The notes: a model not told the origin generated them from the sequence alone. 64,000 nt of DNA from Pyxicephalus adspersus (GCF_032062135.1 NC_092859.1:104878764-104942763); one strand, 5' to 3'. Shown: positions 1 to 13,330, numbered from the stretch's first letter. A program made the numbers and translations.

Positions 1-2190
1 AACAAAATAATTTCTCACATGTGCTTGTATAATGCACAGTTTGAATTTTTGCTATGTCGTACCAGTGTTAACATTGAATACATATTCAGCAATGTGATTT
101 TTACAATCTCAAACATGGTTTTGTTCTTTATAAGTTTACAAATAGAAGAGACGAAGAGAAATGAAATCAAAGCAAATCCACGTGGACAGCTTGTTGTGAA
201 TGGTCACAACCAGCACGATGCAGTAAGCACGACAAGGGACAAAGTTAAAATGTCTATGCAAGTGTCAACTACCACAGCTGTTGGTGGGAAAACTAATATT
301 TACACCTAATTTAACAATCCAAACTGTGTGAAATAGCCAGAAGCTGTGTTTTCTTTAGATTAATAACGAATAACCCAAAGGATTGTAAAGTCAAAGCACA
401 TAGAAAGAAACAGCGAAAGCTTCAGTAGTGCATCTCATCAAATTCATGACAGTGTATCCAGAGAGAGGTTATTTTATCTTCAAAGTGACACTTTGTGAAT
501 GTTGTTCACTGAACCAGACAGCCACTATGGTGTATGTACTTACATTTCTCTCGTTCTCTATACAGAAAATGAGAGCATTAACCTTTAAAATATGTATCTT
601 CAAATTCCACTTATTTTTGAGTCGAGGGATAGATATGCATTTCACACTGAATAATTTACTTTATGCATTAACAAACACACCGCAAACCAATGCAAAGCCT
701 TGTCAGTAAGAAAACATAATGTTTAGTATATACATAGCATGCTTGCATGATTCTTCTCGTGCATGCAAAACTCAGTAAGCAGTTGCAAAAAACAATTACA
801 AAACCCAATCAAACCCAGCTTTCAGAAGATTCTTTGAGTTTTAAAATAACTCTAGTTAGTAGGTTTAAACTAACATTAAAAGGAAGGAAAATGAAGGAAA
901 AATGTAGTAAAAATGTCTGCAGTTCTTGTAAGTTGTACCTGCAGTCTCAGAGCATGCATGTTTCCTAGCAACTATATGCGTCGTTAAGGTCTGATCGCAA
1001 GACTGCGCAGGAGCTCATTATGTTGCACACAACATCTATGTTACTCTGAGCTTTAAAGTATATTTATAATTGAGATGTCTTTTAATTGAGTTTTAATAGA
1101 TAGCGTTAACTAAACAAAACTTGCTTGTATACCTGTATATGGGGCAAAATGAATTACATTTATTTTATAGCCTTCAGATACAAAACAGTTGGATTAAATA
1201 GGCTAGAAGGTGACCCAAGGACAGGACTATGAATCTGTGCTATGAAAATACCACTACACAGAGAAAACACAACTAAGCTGAAAAACAGAAGTGCCAAATG
1301 CAGAAAAGTTGAAGAAACTCTTATCGATGCATTGACAGATAGTAAAATACATGTATTTGTATTTTATTTCTTTTTACTTGTGGCTGTATGTTTAAAGTAA
1401 TCACTAGTGTGACAGGAAAATGTTATTATTGCCACAGGAGTTCTGATTAGTCTGTCATATCTAGAGAATATAACTGTACCTACAAATTGTTTGCCTGGCT
1501 GTTTAAAGTGGAACTAATCTCTTGAACCATTTTTTCCTCGCTCTCTGTCAATGTCAGCAATGGCGCCTGATCTCTCCCCATGTGCAAAATTAGGTGCAGA
1601 TAGGTGTCTCTCAAAACACGACAACCTGACACCGATCGTGCTATGGTCATTTGTGAGATAATGCACGGGGTCATTTGCATTTGTGGAAAACCCCTGATGA
1701 CAAAACCCCCAAACTTATGCATGCAAAAAAGGAGAATGGTCACTGCCACCAGTATCTTTTCAAACTCCTTGCAGTTTAAGGCACCAAAATAGCCTGATTT
1801 TACCCTGCTAACTCTAAATAATCCTGATTTTGATTTTAACCTGTTAACTCTACATAATACACTGGATAAGAAAGAGTTAAGTTCACATTTTAATAAAGTA
1901 AATACCACAGTGTTAAAAACAAATGTCCATTATGTGAATGGAATTCTATTTTACAGTGAATTCCAAGGTTACAGCACTATTCATGAATTTTTAGTGATGC
2001 ATACAAAAGCGAATAAATCAGCTCGGTACACTGGTTCATACGAGGCAATTTTTTAGTTTTTTAGGAAAAAGGTTTGTAGGAAAACCAGTAGCTAGTGGAA
2101 ATACAGAGAATTTGGTCAACTGGGTCTACATTTTTAATATTAAAAAAAATCACATTTTTATACTGGTGACAGGGATGCCAATTGCATACA
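1..2190. other. Intron-side DNA, no gene seen
   Basis: AT-rich sequence expected to be deep in the first intron of the leftward-transcribed MAGI2-like gene. Open frames here are short and resemble no family I know. The longest, 142 codons on the minus strand at 1480-1908, overlaps another open frame on the plus strand and contains no recognisable domain. I see no RNA gene or clear transposon end. Confidence 0.5.
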
Positions 2191-2192
2191 TT

Positions 2193-2219
<27 letters not shown>
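2191..2219. repeat. (TA)n microsatellite
   Basis: An uninterrupted run of alternating T and A, about 28 bases long, in AT-rich intronic sequence. The alternating Tyr/Ile codons it gives in translation are an artefact of the repeat. Confidence 0.95.
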
Positions 2220-2223
<4 letters not shown>

Positions 2224-2961
2224 AAGTTTACATGTCAACAAATCATATCATTATGTTTTGGGACTTGGGAGACATATTTATTAAATTGGAGTATTTTGTA
2301 ATCAAGCAGTAAACAGGACAGTACTGAAGTTTGCTTAAGAGGGCTCTCGTATTTATAAATGTGTAAATAAATTGCACAACTTCAGAATGATTTCATTTAA
2401 ATTAATGCTTTAAATCCAGTCATGTCTGCGGTTTGTGAAGTTAGTCATGTGAAAAATTGCCTGGCAAAACATGGCTGAATTTAAATATTTTAAGTTAGGT
2501 ATTATTTATTTTTGATAATTGTTGACAATTTTAAAGGGAATGAACACAGCTCCATTGGTCTAACTGTTACCCAAAGGAGCCAGCTACTCGGACAAAAATG
2601 TTTTAAAGGTATTTGCAAAATAATAAAAGTAACTATCTTATAAAACTTTCCAGTGCTCTAATATGCTACAATAAAAATCAACTTTAACTAGGAAGTTTCT
2701 GCTTGACCCTATCAATTTATTTCTATTGATCTACCTCTTTACTGCTCAACCAGGATGTTTTTAATAGTGACTGAACAAACTTGCCAATTGTCTTTACCTT
2801 TTTGGTTCTCAGATGAAACAAAGGGCTTTATGCCAATGCAAGACACTTTTTTCAGCTATATGACCATACATTTTCCAAATTTATTTTACTATAAATAACT
2901 TTCAAAACACTTTCCCTTGCTCCTAGTATGATGCTTGACCATCAAAAAAAACCCTGGCTAA
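2220..2961. other. Intron-side DNA, nothing recognised
   Basis: AT-rich unique-looking sequence between a TA microsatellite and the L1-like fragment. No open frame of note and no inverted-repeat element seen by eye. Confidence 0.4.
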
Positions 2962-3530
2962 CGAGCTACCCCTCGAACCATTGGCCAATGGTTAAGGAGA
3001 GTGACAGATATTTATCACATAGAAGAAATGATGGCATCCGGAGAAAGCAAGATAGAGAAACTTACACAAACCTGGCTTTATTGGATCCAGTTCTGTACCA
3101 CCGCAGAATATAGTTCATTGTTGTCATCACAAACATCACCTGATAATTTTATGTTGCCACCTTCTGTTTTTTCTGGTGTTTTTCTCTATTTTGGCCATGT
3201 ACCAATAACAATGTCATATTGTTATATCCTTTCCCCTCCCCCCTACCTTCCCTTGCCACAGTTTCTCAAGTTTTATCTTTTTAAGCTCCTTCTTTTTTTT
3301 TCTTTCCTTCCTCAACACTAAAAATAAAAGGTAATGGGACACATAGGTTGTGCGGATTATACTGTACAGTTATAGGTTTACTATTATGTTTCTGATGTCA
3401 GGACATTCTTGGAAACTATGAAAATGTATGTTTTTTTGTTTGATTTGATTGCTGTATAATTGTTCTCACATGTCTATATGTGTACTGCTGGTTTTGTCTT
3501 AATAATAAATATTTATAAAAAAAAAAAAGA
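2962..3530 (+). mobile_element. L1-type LINE, 3' end (ORF2 C-terminus, 3' UTR, poly-A)
   Basis: A 5'-truncated non-LTR retrotransposon. The plus-strand frame that opens after a TAA at 2959 reads WLRRVTDIYHIEE and then KIEKLTQTWLYWIQF. This fits the W...(I/M)E...K(F/L)...W..W pattern near the C-terminus of vertebrate L1 ORF2 proteins. The frame continues to a stop near 3321. A short 3' UTR follows, with AATAAA at 3504-3509 and an A-run at 3517-3528. No reverse-transcriptase or endonuclease domain remains, so it is dead. The L1 assignment is from residue pattern plus tail. A different LINE clade is possible. Confidence 0.55.
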
Positions 3531-6500
3531 AAGACCCCAACTCTCTATTTTTGGCACTGCTAACCTAAAGCTAGAATGTTGAGGCAGAGAGGTCTACAGG
3601 AGTTTAATCATCACTGACCACCCAATGGTCAAAGAGAATGGTGCTGGAGAAACATCAGTAGCAAGAAGGAAGCCATGGGGAATGCAGGTTCTGGGACCAT
3701 CATCAATGGAGGATTCCAAGATGATATGCCTAGCATACTTGACAACTTATGGCAAAAGCTCATCCACACCAATTAGTTTGTTACTGCTTTAATCAGCCTT
3801 ATTGTTTACAATTTGAATTGGATCTTATAGAGAAGTAACCACTTGATTTCATTGCTGCAATTTCCTTTTATTTTGGTGGGATTGGGAGACATTTGTTATT
3901 TAAATGACACAATTTGTTGCTAATTAGGCTATTTCTCATTCTGCAAAGTCTCTGCTACAGGTTTACAGGCCCTTGTTTGTTTATTCCTGGGCAGCCAAGT
4001 GCAACAGTTTGCAAAGTTAATAAAAGTGCTTAAAATGCAGTAGGAATGTTTACATCCGTTTTTAAAAATGTCTGTGTGGACCCAGCTTAAAGGTGAGAAA
4101 GATTTTCTCTCTACACAGGCTGAATTAAGAAGCGCTAGGCTCACAGTGCTACTTTGAAGCAGTTGAGGGAGGAATTTATGACTCAAACTGATACCCTGTA
4201 ATTTGTTGCATTATCTGTCTCACCATTACCTTGCTTAGAGACAAGAGTTAATAAATGCCCCAGAGTATGTCTCATACCTCTCAATTTCCTTTTTTTGCTC
4301 CTCTGACTGCAATCAGAAGAAAATAGGAAACAGGTCGGAAGACTTTTGGAGGACCTAACTGAGGTTTTATCACTTTCCCACTTCATGGAATAAATAAAAC
4401 AATTTTCAGTGGAAATTACAGTTTAATCCTACTTAATGTAGTCTTCCTGGGGAATTACTATAGCATTATAAATAGCCAGAGTTCACCTAATAATAAGTTC
4501 ACCTGGCTGCAGATGCAATGTTGTGAATATTCCTGATAGAATCAGAATGTTTACTGTTGTTTAATGTAGACCAAGAGAGCTTCCACCCACGGCTGGTAGT
4601 CATTCAAATATTGGTACCTACAATGTTTTTTACATGGCACACACTACCCTCAGGTTCCTTAGACACATTGAAAAGTCACTTCATGCTTGGTGATTCCATG
4701 TATACGCAACGGATTGACTTAGAAGGGTTCAAGTACCATAACTGGGGAGGGCCAGTTAACATAAGCGTGAAAGTTTTATTACAGCAAGGGACAGGTGATG
4801 TCCTTAATAAAGCTGTACAGACTTACCTGCCTGTCTGCAGTCCTCTTTGTAAAGTACACTGGGTATATGCTGGGTAATCTGGAATACCCCCCTAGTTCCC
4901 AGGATCGAAAGAACATCTGGTCTGGTCAATCCAGATTTCTGAAATCTGTAACCCAGAAGAGGATTGGGAGAAGATGGTTGCACTCTTAGCTAAAGTAGCT
5001 TAGTGTTGTAGTGAACTATTCCAGTTCTTCTGATCTGCTTGTATTTAGCAATAAAATTCAGTAAACAAACACATCATTATCTGAATGCAATACCAAAATA
5101 ATTCCCTTGTAGCATTACATATTCCTTTGGGGCAATGCCGTTATATAATTCTCCCCTGGGCACGTACCCTTTCCTCAGCACAAAGAGTCCATAATACATA
5201 GGTTCTAAACAACTTTTGATTTGCCTTTTATTTTCATATAATGCATCCTAAATGTGTGGTTAATAGTTTAAAATTTATTTTTTCCAGTGTTTAGCTGATA
5301 ATGATAAAAAAAGTGGTAAAAAATGTCAGCGTGATAAAATAACCAAACCAACTTTTACTGCAACATTTACATACTGTAAAGGTTGCATGCTTACAGAACA
5401 ACATGGGAATATTTTTACCCTGCGTAAGGTAAGCAGAGCCCCACTGACACAGACACTGAGGTGCCCTTGCCCTCCTGATAATAGACTGTGAATCCCAATA
5501 GGAACAAAATCCAAAAGACTTTTAGCAAATGAAGCAATTGGCGTAAATTAATATAAACTGTTCATGTAGCTTAATTTAAAGATAGTTCCAGCAATAGCAT
5601 CAGAAACAGATACTTTTTTTGACAATTTGCTTTGCTGCCCCTTTATTAAAGCTATTTTTTCATGTGTTCACATAGTTAGTCAACTGTAAAATTACTAATT
5701 GCACTTACACTGTTGGAAACTGATCTCTGTGATTGGGGAGGATCGAATAACATCCCAAAGTACTTGAATCATCGCTTTTTACAAAAAAGAAACATCACAA
5801 CCAATGTTTGTAAATCAGAATGGTAAAAAGGTTTAAAAAAATACAAACGTGTTGGATACAGGTCTGTCATATCTGTAATATATCATAGAAGGGTAAGTCC
5901 TAATAAAATACATTTTATTATATATATCAGTGACTAGCTGTGTTAATTCATCTATAAATAAAATGTAACTAATGTACAAGGGAATTTTTATTGTTTATGG
6001 GATAGATAACGGGAATGCAACTAACCGCACCACATTCTACTACTCCATGGCACTACATCCCTAAAAAACACCCCAGCCTTCTCCGCTAAGACTTACCAAT
6101 CATCCTGATCTTGGCTTGTAAAATTTGATCTTTTGGTGATAATAGATCTGGAGTATTTAAAGCTTCACAATTTCCTAATATTACCAACAATTATTATTAT
6201 TTTTTCTCACATGACATAACCATGTATTTTGTTTTCTAACAATAATGCTTGGTGAAAAGCATCCTCCAGTTGATTTTGACTTTCAGCCAGTGCTCCAATG
6301 TTCTTGCCCAACAGGCCTACGTCCTTAGCATAAGCCAGATATTAAGATGTTCTATTTGGTAATGTCCCACCCGGGTTTTAAAAAACATACAGGACAGGGA
6401 GTCATCTTCACCCACTCCAATCAAGTAATAGATTAAATACTGTGCAAAGTGAAAAACAAAAAAACATTGTATACATATTAGAACACATTTGTATTCAGTT

Positions 6501-8156
6501 CATGATAGGATAATAGTACATACATGCCTTTAACCACTGAAGAACTGGTGTGGGCATACATGGGTGAATGTTATCTGATACTATTTTCATATCTTAAAGG
6601 ATTTTTTGTAGGTTTTAAAAAAATCAGAATTTAAGATTAGGAATCATATGAATCTTGGGTGAGAGTACTTCCAAAAGGTAAATTGTGGGGAAATTTGCAT
6701 GTATGGCAGATATGGCAGATTTGTACTGCACTGACACTGACACAAAAAAGCAAAAGGTTCACTTATATAGAATGCAATCTACAAAAAAAGGTTATCTACT
6801 TGTGCATGACACTGCATTACTCCATTATATCTTTCCTGGCAAATGTGCTGTTTATGGAATATATAATGTATTCCACTGAAGAATACTTTCTTATACCAGT
6901 TTGACTGAGCAATAAAGCATTGTGATAACTGGTACATAAAGACGCAGATGTTGCCGTAATGATTTAAAGAACTCTTTCAGCATTCCTATTGTTTTTGACA
7001 GTAATTATCAGTGTGTAAATTTTCATTTACAAAGTTATGTAAAATGTTCATTTTTAGAGCTAGTGTTCTTTCAGCAGCAATGCCTAATGATTATGTATAT
7101 CACATTAATGTTCTTTGATCTAATGTTATTTGGAAAAATAATTGCTTAGTATCTTTGGGTAACATGGGTTTATAAATATTTAGACTTCATTGTACCATGT
7201 GATATATAACATCAGAAAAGATATTTATCTCCAGAGCTCCAGAGAGCATATCTATCTGTCCCACGGCATCACAGTATAAAACAACAATGCACTGGTTACC
7301 TTAGTACATGCTTTTCTCCCCTGGTTTCCCTTTTCAACAGAATACAGATCAGAATGATGTCTGTCCAAAGAGAAAAGAGTTGGCAAATGCTGATGTACTA
7401 TTACAATTGATATTCTTCTAGATAGAAGACAGCAGTCTGAATAACAGGAGATTTTTTTACTGAATGTTTGGCAAAATAAAGCTATTCATATGAAAAATGT
7501 TTCATAGATAAATGCTGTCAGAAAAATTAAGCTGTAAGCCAGGTAATTTTTAGTCATTGTTTTTTGGAATAACTATCATTTAACATCTCAATATTCCCAT
7601 CTTAATCTATTTAATCAAATATGCAAATTAATGCAAAACAACTTTCATGTGTCTAAAATGACTGTGTTATATAGTACTGTGCATTCTGACTGAATAATCA
7701 CTGGTATTTTAGTAGAATGATCAGAGTCAGGCAAGGCCTTTCTTATGCCAGTGGACTTCCATTGAATAAAATATTAGATAGAACATGAACTGTAATTTGT
7801 TTTTAACCTGCAGCACAGTAACCATACAATCTGCTCTGCATAAAATACAAAATGTAGGGAAGCTCCTTACATCAACATAAAAAATGTTGTATTTTCATTG
7901 CTAAGTGGCCAAAACTACCACAGGTAAATCTTATAAATTGGCATTGGTAGCCAGACCCAAAAATAATCATATAATCATATATAATCAAATAATAATAAAG
8001 TAAGAATTGGGGTCCATTTTCTCTTAAATTGTAGCCAACTTTTACCCAAAATGTGCACATTGGATTCAATTAGAAAATGTGTCAATTTACCGGTAATCGT
8101 GATTGATACATTTTTCCTATTAAATCCAGTTTGTATAGTTTTATGTGTAAAAATAC
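3531..8156. other. Intron-side DNA, no gene seen; possible conserved islands
   Basis: 4.6 kb without a supported gene. The 106-codon plus-strand frame at 4557-4877 has no recognisable domain. The stretch about 6958-7160 and the stretch 7590-7700 (with ATGCAAAT-like POU sites, as in 'atatgcaaattaatgcaaaa') are low-complexity-free, rich in TAAT and ATTA cores, and look like the kind of sequence conserved in developmental-gene introns. That is an impression only. Near 6011-6050 a short piece resembles the ends of the probable DNA transposon seen at 11.7 and 13.5 kb. Confidence 0.35.
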
Positions 8157-8336
8157 TTTACTAAAGAAGAAAGTTAAGCTCCCCAATCTGGAATGGATTC
8201 CTTCAAAGTAATTTGCTATTTGCAAGTAAATGTTTTGAATCATTGGGCAGATCCATTCCAAGTTTGCTGGAACACCCAGCTTCACTGATCAAAGTGTATC
8301 CTCTCCAGCCTTGGAGAGCTTTAATAAATAAGGCCC
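8157..8336. mobile_element. Palindromic MITE, 'taaagctc...aataaatcaggccc' family, copy 1
   Basis: A non-autonomous element whose two halves are diverged inverted repeats. The right end reads 'agctttaataaataaggccc'. The body contains 'agtttgctggaacacccag' and 'ttcactgatcaaagtgtat', which recur in the copies at 24.1, 43.7, 46.1 and 58.1 kb. The left end has decayed. No coding capacity. I recognise the family as common in frog genomes but give no family name. Confidence 0.7.
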
Positions 8337-8620
8337 AATGCATCAACTGTTTAACAAAAGCATAAGCACACACATAGCAGATTAGCATTTTAGCTAAATT
8401 CCCATGGGCGATACTATGGTAATCCCTGGGCAGTTTACAACCAGCAAGTTGCTGATCAACTACCACAGCCAGGCATTGATATGCCTTTTCACAAGCAATG
8501 AGTTTAGACGGAGCTTTTAAGGGTTCCTAGTGGTTATCAATAACTACTTCAGTAGATTTTGCATACTTCAAACTCTGCTTTCAGTCTTTCTAATATGGCT
8601 ACAGTTATTTTTATTCTTAC
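8337..8620. other. Short spacer between two repeats
   Basis: About 280 bases between a palindromic MITE and the SINE. No gene seen. Confidence 0.4.
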
Positions 8621-8907
8621 ACAGTATTTATATAGCACCATCATATTACACAGTGCTGTACAAGTCCATAGTCATGTCACTAGCTGTCCCTCAAAGGGAC
8701 AATCTAATCTAATTTTGAGGGGGTAGCCAATTAACCTAACTACATGTTTTTTGGGATGTGGGAGGAAACCGGAGTACCCAGAGGAAACCCACACAAACAC
8801 AGGGACAACCTGCAAACTCCATGCAGATAGTGCCCTGGCCGATAGTCGAACCTGGGACCGAGTGCTGCAAAGATCAGAGAACTTACCTCTGAGCCCCCGT
8901 GCTGCTC
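8621..8907 (-). mobile_element. tRNA-derived SINE, antisense copy 1
   Basis: On the minus strand the element begins at 8907 with a tRNA-like head: an A-box-like 'ggctcagaggtaag' and a B-box 'ggttcgac', followed by a body with 'gagtttgcaggttgtccctg', 'gtgggtttcctctgggtact' and 'ccggtttcctcccacatccc'. It ends at 8621 with the tail 'ggtgctatataaatactgt'. Such SINEs carry an internal RNA polymerase III promoter and are spread by a partner LINE. I know this as a widespread anuran tRNA-SINE (SINE2 type). The B box carries changes relative to the usual GGTTCGANTCC, so this copy is probably silent. A second copy at 21257-21540 matches along most of its length. Confidence 0.85.
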
Positions 8908-9111
8908 ACACAGTTAAATGTGGTTGTGGCTGTAGTTGTAAAGTGGTTACCACAATGCTTCACAACTATGTGAACTAATCCTTAGCTTGTATTTTACTGG
9001 ACAAATAGGGACAATGTACAAGTAATCATCATAAAAACAAGTTTTACTTTACACTGCCCACCTTCTCCACTCTTTAAATCTCACCATTATACAATAACCA
9101 TTCTTGTAAAT

Positions 9112-9750
9112 GGCCACATGTCTTCTGACCACAAATATAAAGGGGCACATGTCCTCTGAACACAAGTATAGCGGAGCACATGTTCTCTGTCCACAATAAA
9201 AAAGGGGGGACATGTTCTCTCAGCACAAATATAAGGAGGCACATGTCCACTGACCACAAATATAAAGAGGCACATGTCCACTGACCACAAATATAAGGAG
9301 GCACATGTCCACTGACCATATAAGGAGGCACATGTCCACTGACCACAAATATAAAGAGGCACATGTCCACTGACCACAAATATAAGGAGGCACATGTCCA
9401 CTGACCACAAATAAAAGGAGGCACATGTCCACTGACCGTAAATATAAGGAGGCACATGTCCACTGACCGTAAATATAAGGAGGCACATGTCCACTGACCG
9501 CAAATATAAGGAGGCACATGTCCTCTAACCGCAAATATAAGGAGGCACATGTCCACTGACCACAAAAATAAGGAGGCACATGTCCACTGACCACAAAAAT
9601 AAGGAGGCACATGTCCACTGGCCGCAAATGTAAGGAGGCACATGTCCTCTCAGCACAAATCAAGGGGCACATTTCTCTCAGCACAAATATAAGGGGGCAC
9701 ATGTCCGCTGACCACAAATGTAAGGAGGCACATGTCCTCTGACTGCCTCT
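9112..9750. repeat. 31-bp minisatellite, about 21 tandem units
   Basis: Tandem repeat with unit 'gcacatgtccactgaccac' followed by 'aaatataaggag' (31 bp). I count about 21 units. Central units differ at one to three positions and the outer units are more diverged. One unit near 9305-9331 is short (about 27 bp). Because 31 is not a multiple of three, the minus-strand reading frame rotates from unit to unit, and the consensus contains no minus-strand stop in any frame. This creates overlapping open frames of up to 189 codons (9074-9717) that all spell rotations of the same peptide. I regard these as artefacts, not genes. Confidence 0.95.
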
Positions 9751-11665
9751 GACACGTCCTAGGCTGCTGCACTCCCTAAACCCTGCTTTTTATTACATGA
9801 TACAGACCTCTGAATTCTGTCAGCTAAGATGTACACTTCTCATAATCAATGTGCTGTGCATTTCTTTCCGCCCAATATGATTAGTTTAATTTTATTACCA
9901 ATGATAATTCTGTATTGTGGGAAGTAAAATGCTAAAGGTCAATATTTCTAGACTGTTTGTGAACTCAGGCTTACGGATATTACTGGTGTAGAATGTTCCT
10001 GTGGTCTTATATTATAGGATTCATTGTGTATTTTTACACTAGAAACTAGTACAATCAAAAGCTTCATGCTGCTTGTTCTTTTCTGAAATCAAAACCTTTA
10101 GTTGAAGACAAAATCATTGCATCTGCTTTGTGAAGACTACATGAGTGTTGTGTCTTTGTTAACACCAGAGGACCACTGCTGTGGCACACCAAAAGTCCTG
10201 GCCTGGGATAATTAAAGGTAAATATCCAGTTAGGACAGGTGACAAACATGCACTCAAAAACACAGTTGAGATCAGTTGAGATACTAATGAAGTCAGGACA
10301 AGCAGGACCAGCAACTCAAGCCAATCAAATAATAAAAATACAAAAGGAGTATAATGTATTATTATACAGTATTTATATAGCTTTTCAAAACCATATCTAC
10401 ATTAACAACTATTTTTATACATGTAGTGGCTTTGTACAATTTGACCGCAACAAAACATTATTGTTGTAACACAGGCTTTCCCACGTATCATGTTCGCTAT
10501 ATCATGTTCCTGATAAGAACCTGCATCTATTTTTGTACCATGATTTGGATTTCTTGCTAAATAAGTTATAAGAGGGTTTTTGGTTTCTCTGTCTCTTTAT
10601 TGAGTTCTCAATCCTCATTAGCTTTTTCTACAATACATATCCTTTTAACATAGTTTATGTATAGTTAACCAGTGAACTTCTATAGATTCTTCAGCATTTG
10701 GACCTATATACACCTGTACTGAGTATATGGAAGGGTGACCCTCCAAAGATGAACAATAAAAAAAGGTAGATAACCCTTTATCTGTTTGTTTGGTGCTATT
10801 GATTTTTTTTTATTTTGTGACTACAGTATGTCTATATTATGGTTGGTTGTAAACCAAAAAGGCAATTTTTTATCACAAGCTCCCAAAAGTGATGTGTCTC
10901 ATTGTTTATATACAGATAAACTGCTTTGTGTTATTATGCAGAGCCAATGTGCCAATATGTTAAGGGGGGTGGGGGTATACATTATGTTGGTTTACTGATA
11001 CTTTATCTGTCCAACTTGAAGCAAAATAGGATGAAGTGATAACACTTTAAAAACAAGAGGCAATTAGTAGTACTTACCTGTCAAGAGAGTGTTCAAGTCA
11101 GTAAAATAAAATACAAAGCATCAAACATAATATTTTTTTCATGTTAATATTCCTGTGCAAAAGCCCATTACAATGTCCTGTTCAATTCCAGTTAATTTCC
11201 ATCATCAATCAAGAAGTGCTTTTGGCCAGCTGTTGCATTTTCTACAGTACAATAAATGGATCTGACCCTTTCACTCTGCACAATCAACTGAAAAATGAGG
11301 CACTTTATGTTTTTTAGCATAATATAATATTGTGAGTAAAAGCCAAGAAGTCATTATGGCCTCACTCCTGTAGTAAACAAAAAAAACTTATCCTAAGTGG
11401 GGAATTATTCTACCTTGCCATAAAAATGGAATACTTTATCCACAATCCTGCAGACTGTAATGCTCACTGCTAAACAGAGAAACTAAAGGACAAGCATATG
11501 CCATACTAAACCTTCCAGAACAAATACAACTCAGTCTGTTTTACTGAACCCATCAGAACAACATTGCTTTGTATGTTGCTTTGTATCACCTAAGAATGAA
11601 CTCCACCTAACATCACAGGGCAATAGGATAAATAGAAAGGTAATCTGTGTTTATTTTATAGCCAC
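9751..11665. other. Intron-side DNA, no gene seen
   Basis: AT-rich sequence with no supported coding region. The bases around 10365-10380 ('acagtatttatatagc') match the 3' tail of the SINE family, suggesting a tiny tail fragment. Nothing else recognised. Confidence 0.4.
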
Positions 11666-12030
11666 ATAGGAGACAGTTCACACAGGCGGTGAGGTTGCAG
11701 TTAACATTTCCTCACCACTGGCAAACATGCCAGCAGTAGTGATGCTCCCCCAGCTGCCTATAGGGAATACACGAAGGTGGTTTACTACCAACCACCGACT
11801 GGCTATCCAAACAATACAAATGCTAATTCATGTTAAATGAGCATGGTGATTGGGGTTGTCAGGCTGAAAGCAAGATGCCAGTCATTAAGGGCCTTCTGGG
11901 AAATGATGTTTCTACCACTCGTGTTAATTTTGTGAGTTTTGGGAACGACAACCATGGTGGTAAAGATGCTCCGACGGCCTCTGTTCGCTGTCCACTGTCT
12001 ATGCAATACAAGACATTGAGTTAGGCAGTT
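11666..12030. mobile_element. Probable non-autonomous DNA transposon (end 'gttcacacaggcggtgagg')
   Basis: A block with more G+C than its surroundings that begins 'gacagttcacacaggcggtg'. It contains many CA and TG pairs at places that look like decayed CpG, and runs through 'gccttctgggaaatgatg' and 'ttttgggaacgacaacca'. A similar end in the opposite orientation ('aagcaataaccgcaccac', 'cattgtgaacatagcc') lies near 13540-13590. The appearance is of an old methylated mobile element. Superfamily and exact borders are not determined. The open frames on both strands (11830-12024 and 11833-12096) are shadows. Confidence 0.4.
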
Positions 12031-13330
12031 CAGATTAGGAGATTTAGACAAGCAGTTCCTAATATCTGAATTTCGCTGCACATAACTATGAATCAATTAC
12101 TGTCATTCAAACACATTGACATGGAAGATTGCCCACCTAAGATAGTTTGGCGGGTATCGGATTCACTGCTTTGTAAACAGACCCCTATGTATTATTTTCT
12201 GGTATTATTATTCAAACACTGTAGGTTTAATTTTAGGAGTACTGGTTTAAAAACACACAAAAATCCTTCAGACACGTCTAGTTCCTAATACCTTGGTTAC
12301 CTTTCACTTGTGAAGGTTGCTTTAGAGCCGCTATTGCTAGGCAGAGGTGTATAAAAGCAAATACTCTTCTATAGAACTCATGGTCAAATAGTCCATAAAA
12401 GCATTCACTTATGTTCTCCAACACATAATGTGCACTTGAGAAATCAGAAACAGATTGATTTGACATCCTGTGTTTGTTGACTTTCAAAGCTGTCTTTTTT
12501 ATAAGAAGTACAAAAAAAACAGATAATACAATTCAACAAAGGAAACATAAACAATACATTTTCTATAATAATTTCAATCCAATGTCTTTTATTTAAGAAG
12601 CACCAAACTGACATTCAATCTGCGTGCCTTGTGTTTAAAAGAAACCTGGTCCAAATAAAACAGTCTTTATAGCTTGTCATTTGTAGTGGCATCAGTTGGG
12701 CTCATCACCAGAATTCCCAGCACAAGTGCAGATAATATGGAGTTAATTGCTTGTGCCAAAGAAAATATTTTCTCCTTACAAAATAAATAATAAAATCACT
12801 TGATAAACAAAGAATCCTGTTAGCAATACTTAAACATTCTGCTGAGATTGCTGACTCGCTTCGTGGAATTTAATTTGCTGATGGGGACTCATCACTTTCA
12901 TACAGAGCTGCAAACTTTTAAATTCTGTAAAAAAAATAATGTTTGATGTGCAGTGAAATGTCTAGAAAAACTCCCAAACCACTGCAGATATGATTTCCTG
13001 AAACCAAAAATATTTGGTGTCTTTCTTGGTAAGGTGAACTATTTGGTATAATTGTAACAAATCAAAAATTTGCAAGCAGACGGCACTTTATCGCAGATGG
13101 GAAAGGTTATGTCTCTTTTTCAAGCTTATCTGCCTGCCTTTTGTAGAATGCTCACTGAGGTGTGCATGTGTAGCCCAGTGTACAATTTTGGCAATTCCCA
13201 TGCATATGCTTCTCGATCTGGCCCACCGAGTTGACAGGAGATCCTGAACTTAGAAAAGGACCATGCTAAGATGTCAGCGCTGGCAAATGAGAAAGCAGAG
13301 GTAAGCTTACTTCCACTTTAAGGGCAGGGA
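12031..13330. other. Intron-side DNA, no gene; candidate conserved island
   Basis: No supported gene. Within it, roughly 12700-12935 has balanced complexity with homeodomain-like cores ('ggagttaattgcttgtgcc', 'gaatttaatttgctgatg') and no sign of repeat origin. It could be a conserved non-coding element of the MAGI2 intron. This is judged from texture only. Confidence 0.3.

Noticed and set aside
1480..1908. 142-codon minus-strand frame
   Set aside because: No family resemblance; part of it comes from short local repetition ('cctgattttgattttaacc'-like).
9074..9717. Overlapping minus-strand frames of 138-189 codons
   Set aside because: They are the 31-bp minisatellite read in rotating frames; the same peptide segments appear in every frame, with no start context or homology.
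9112..9750. CRISPR-like array
   Set aside because: Repeat units are directly adjacent without spacers and the genome is vertebrate.
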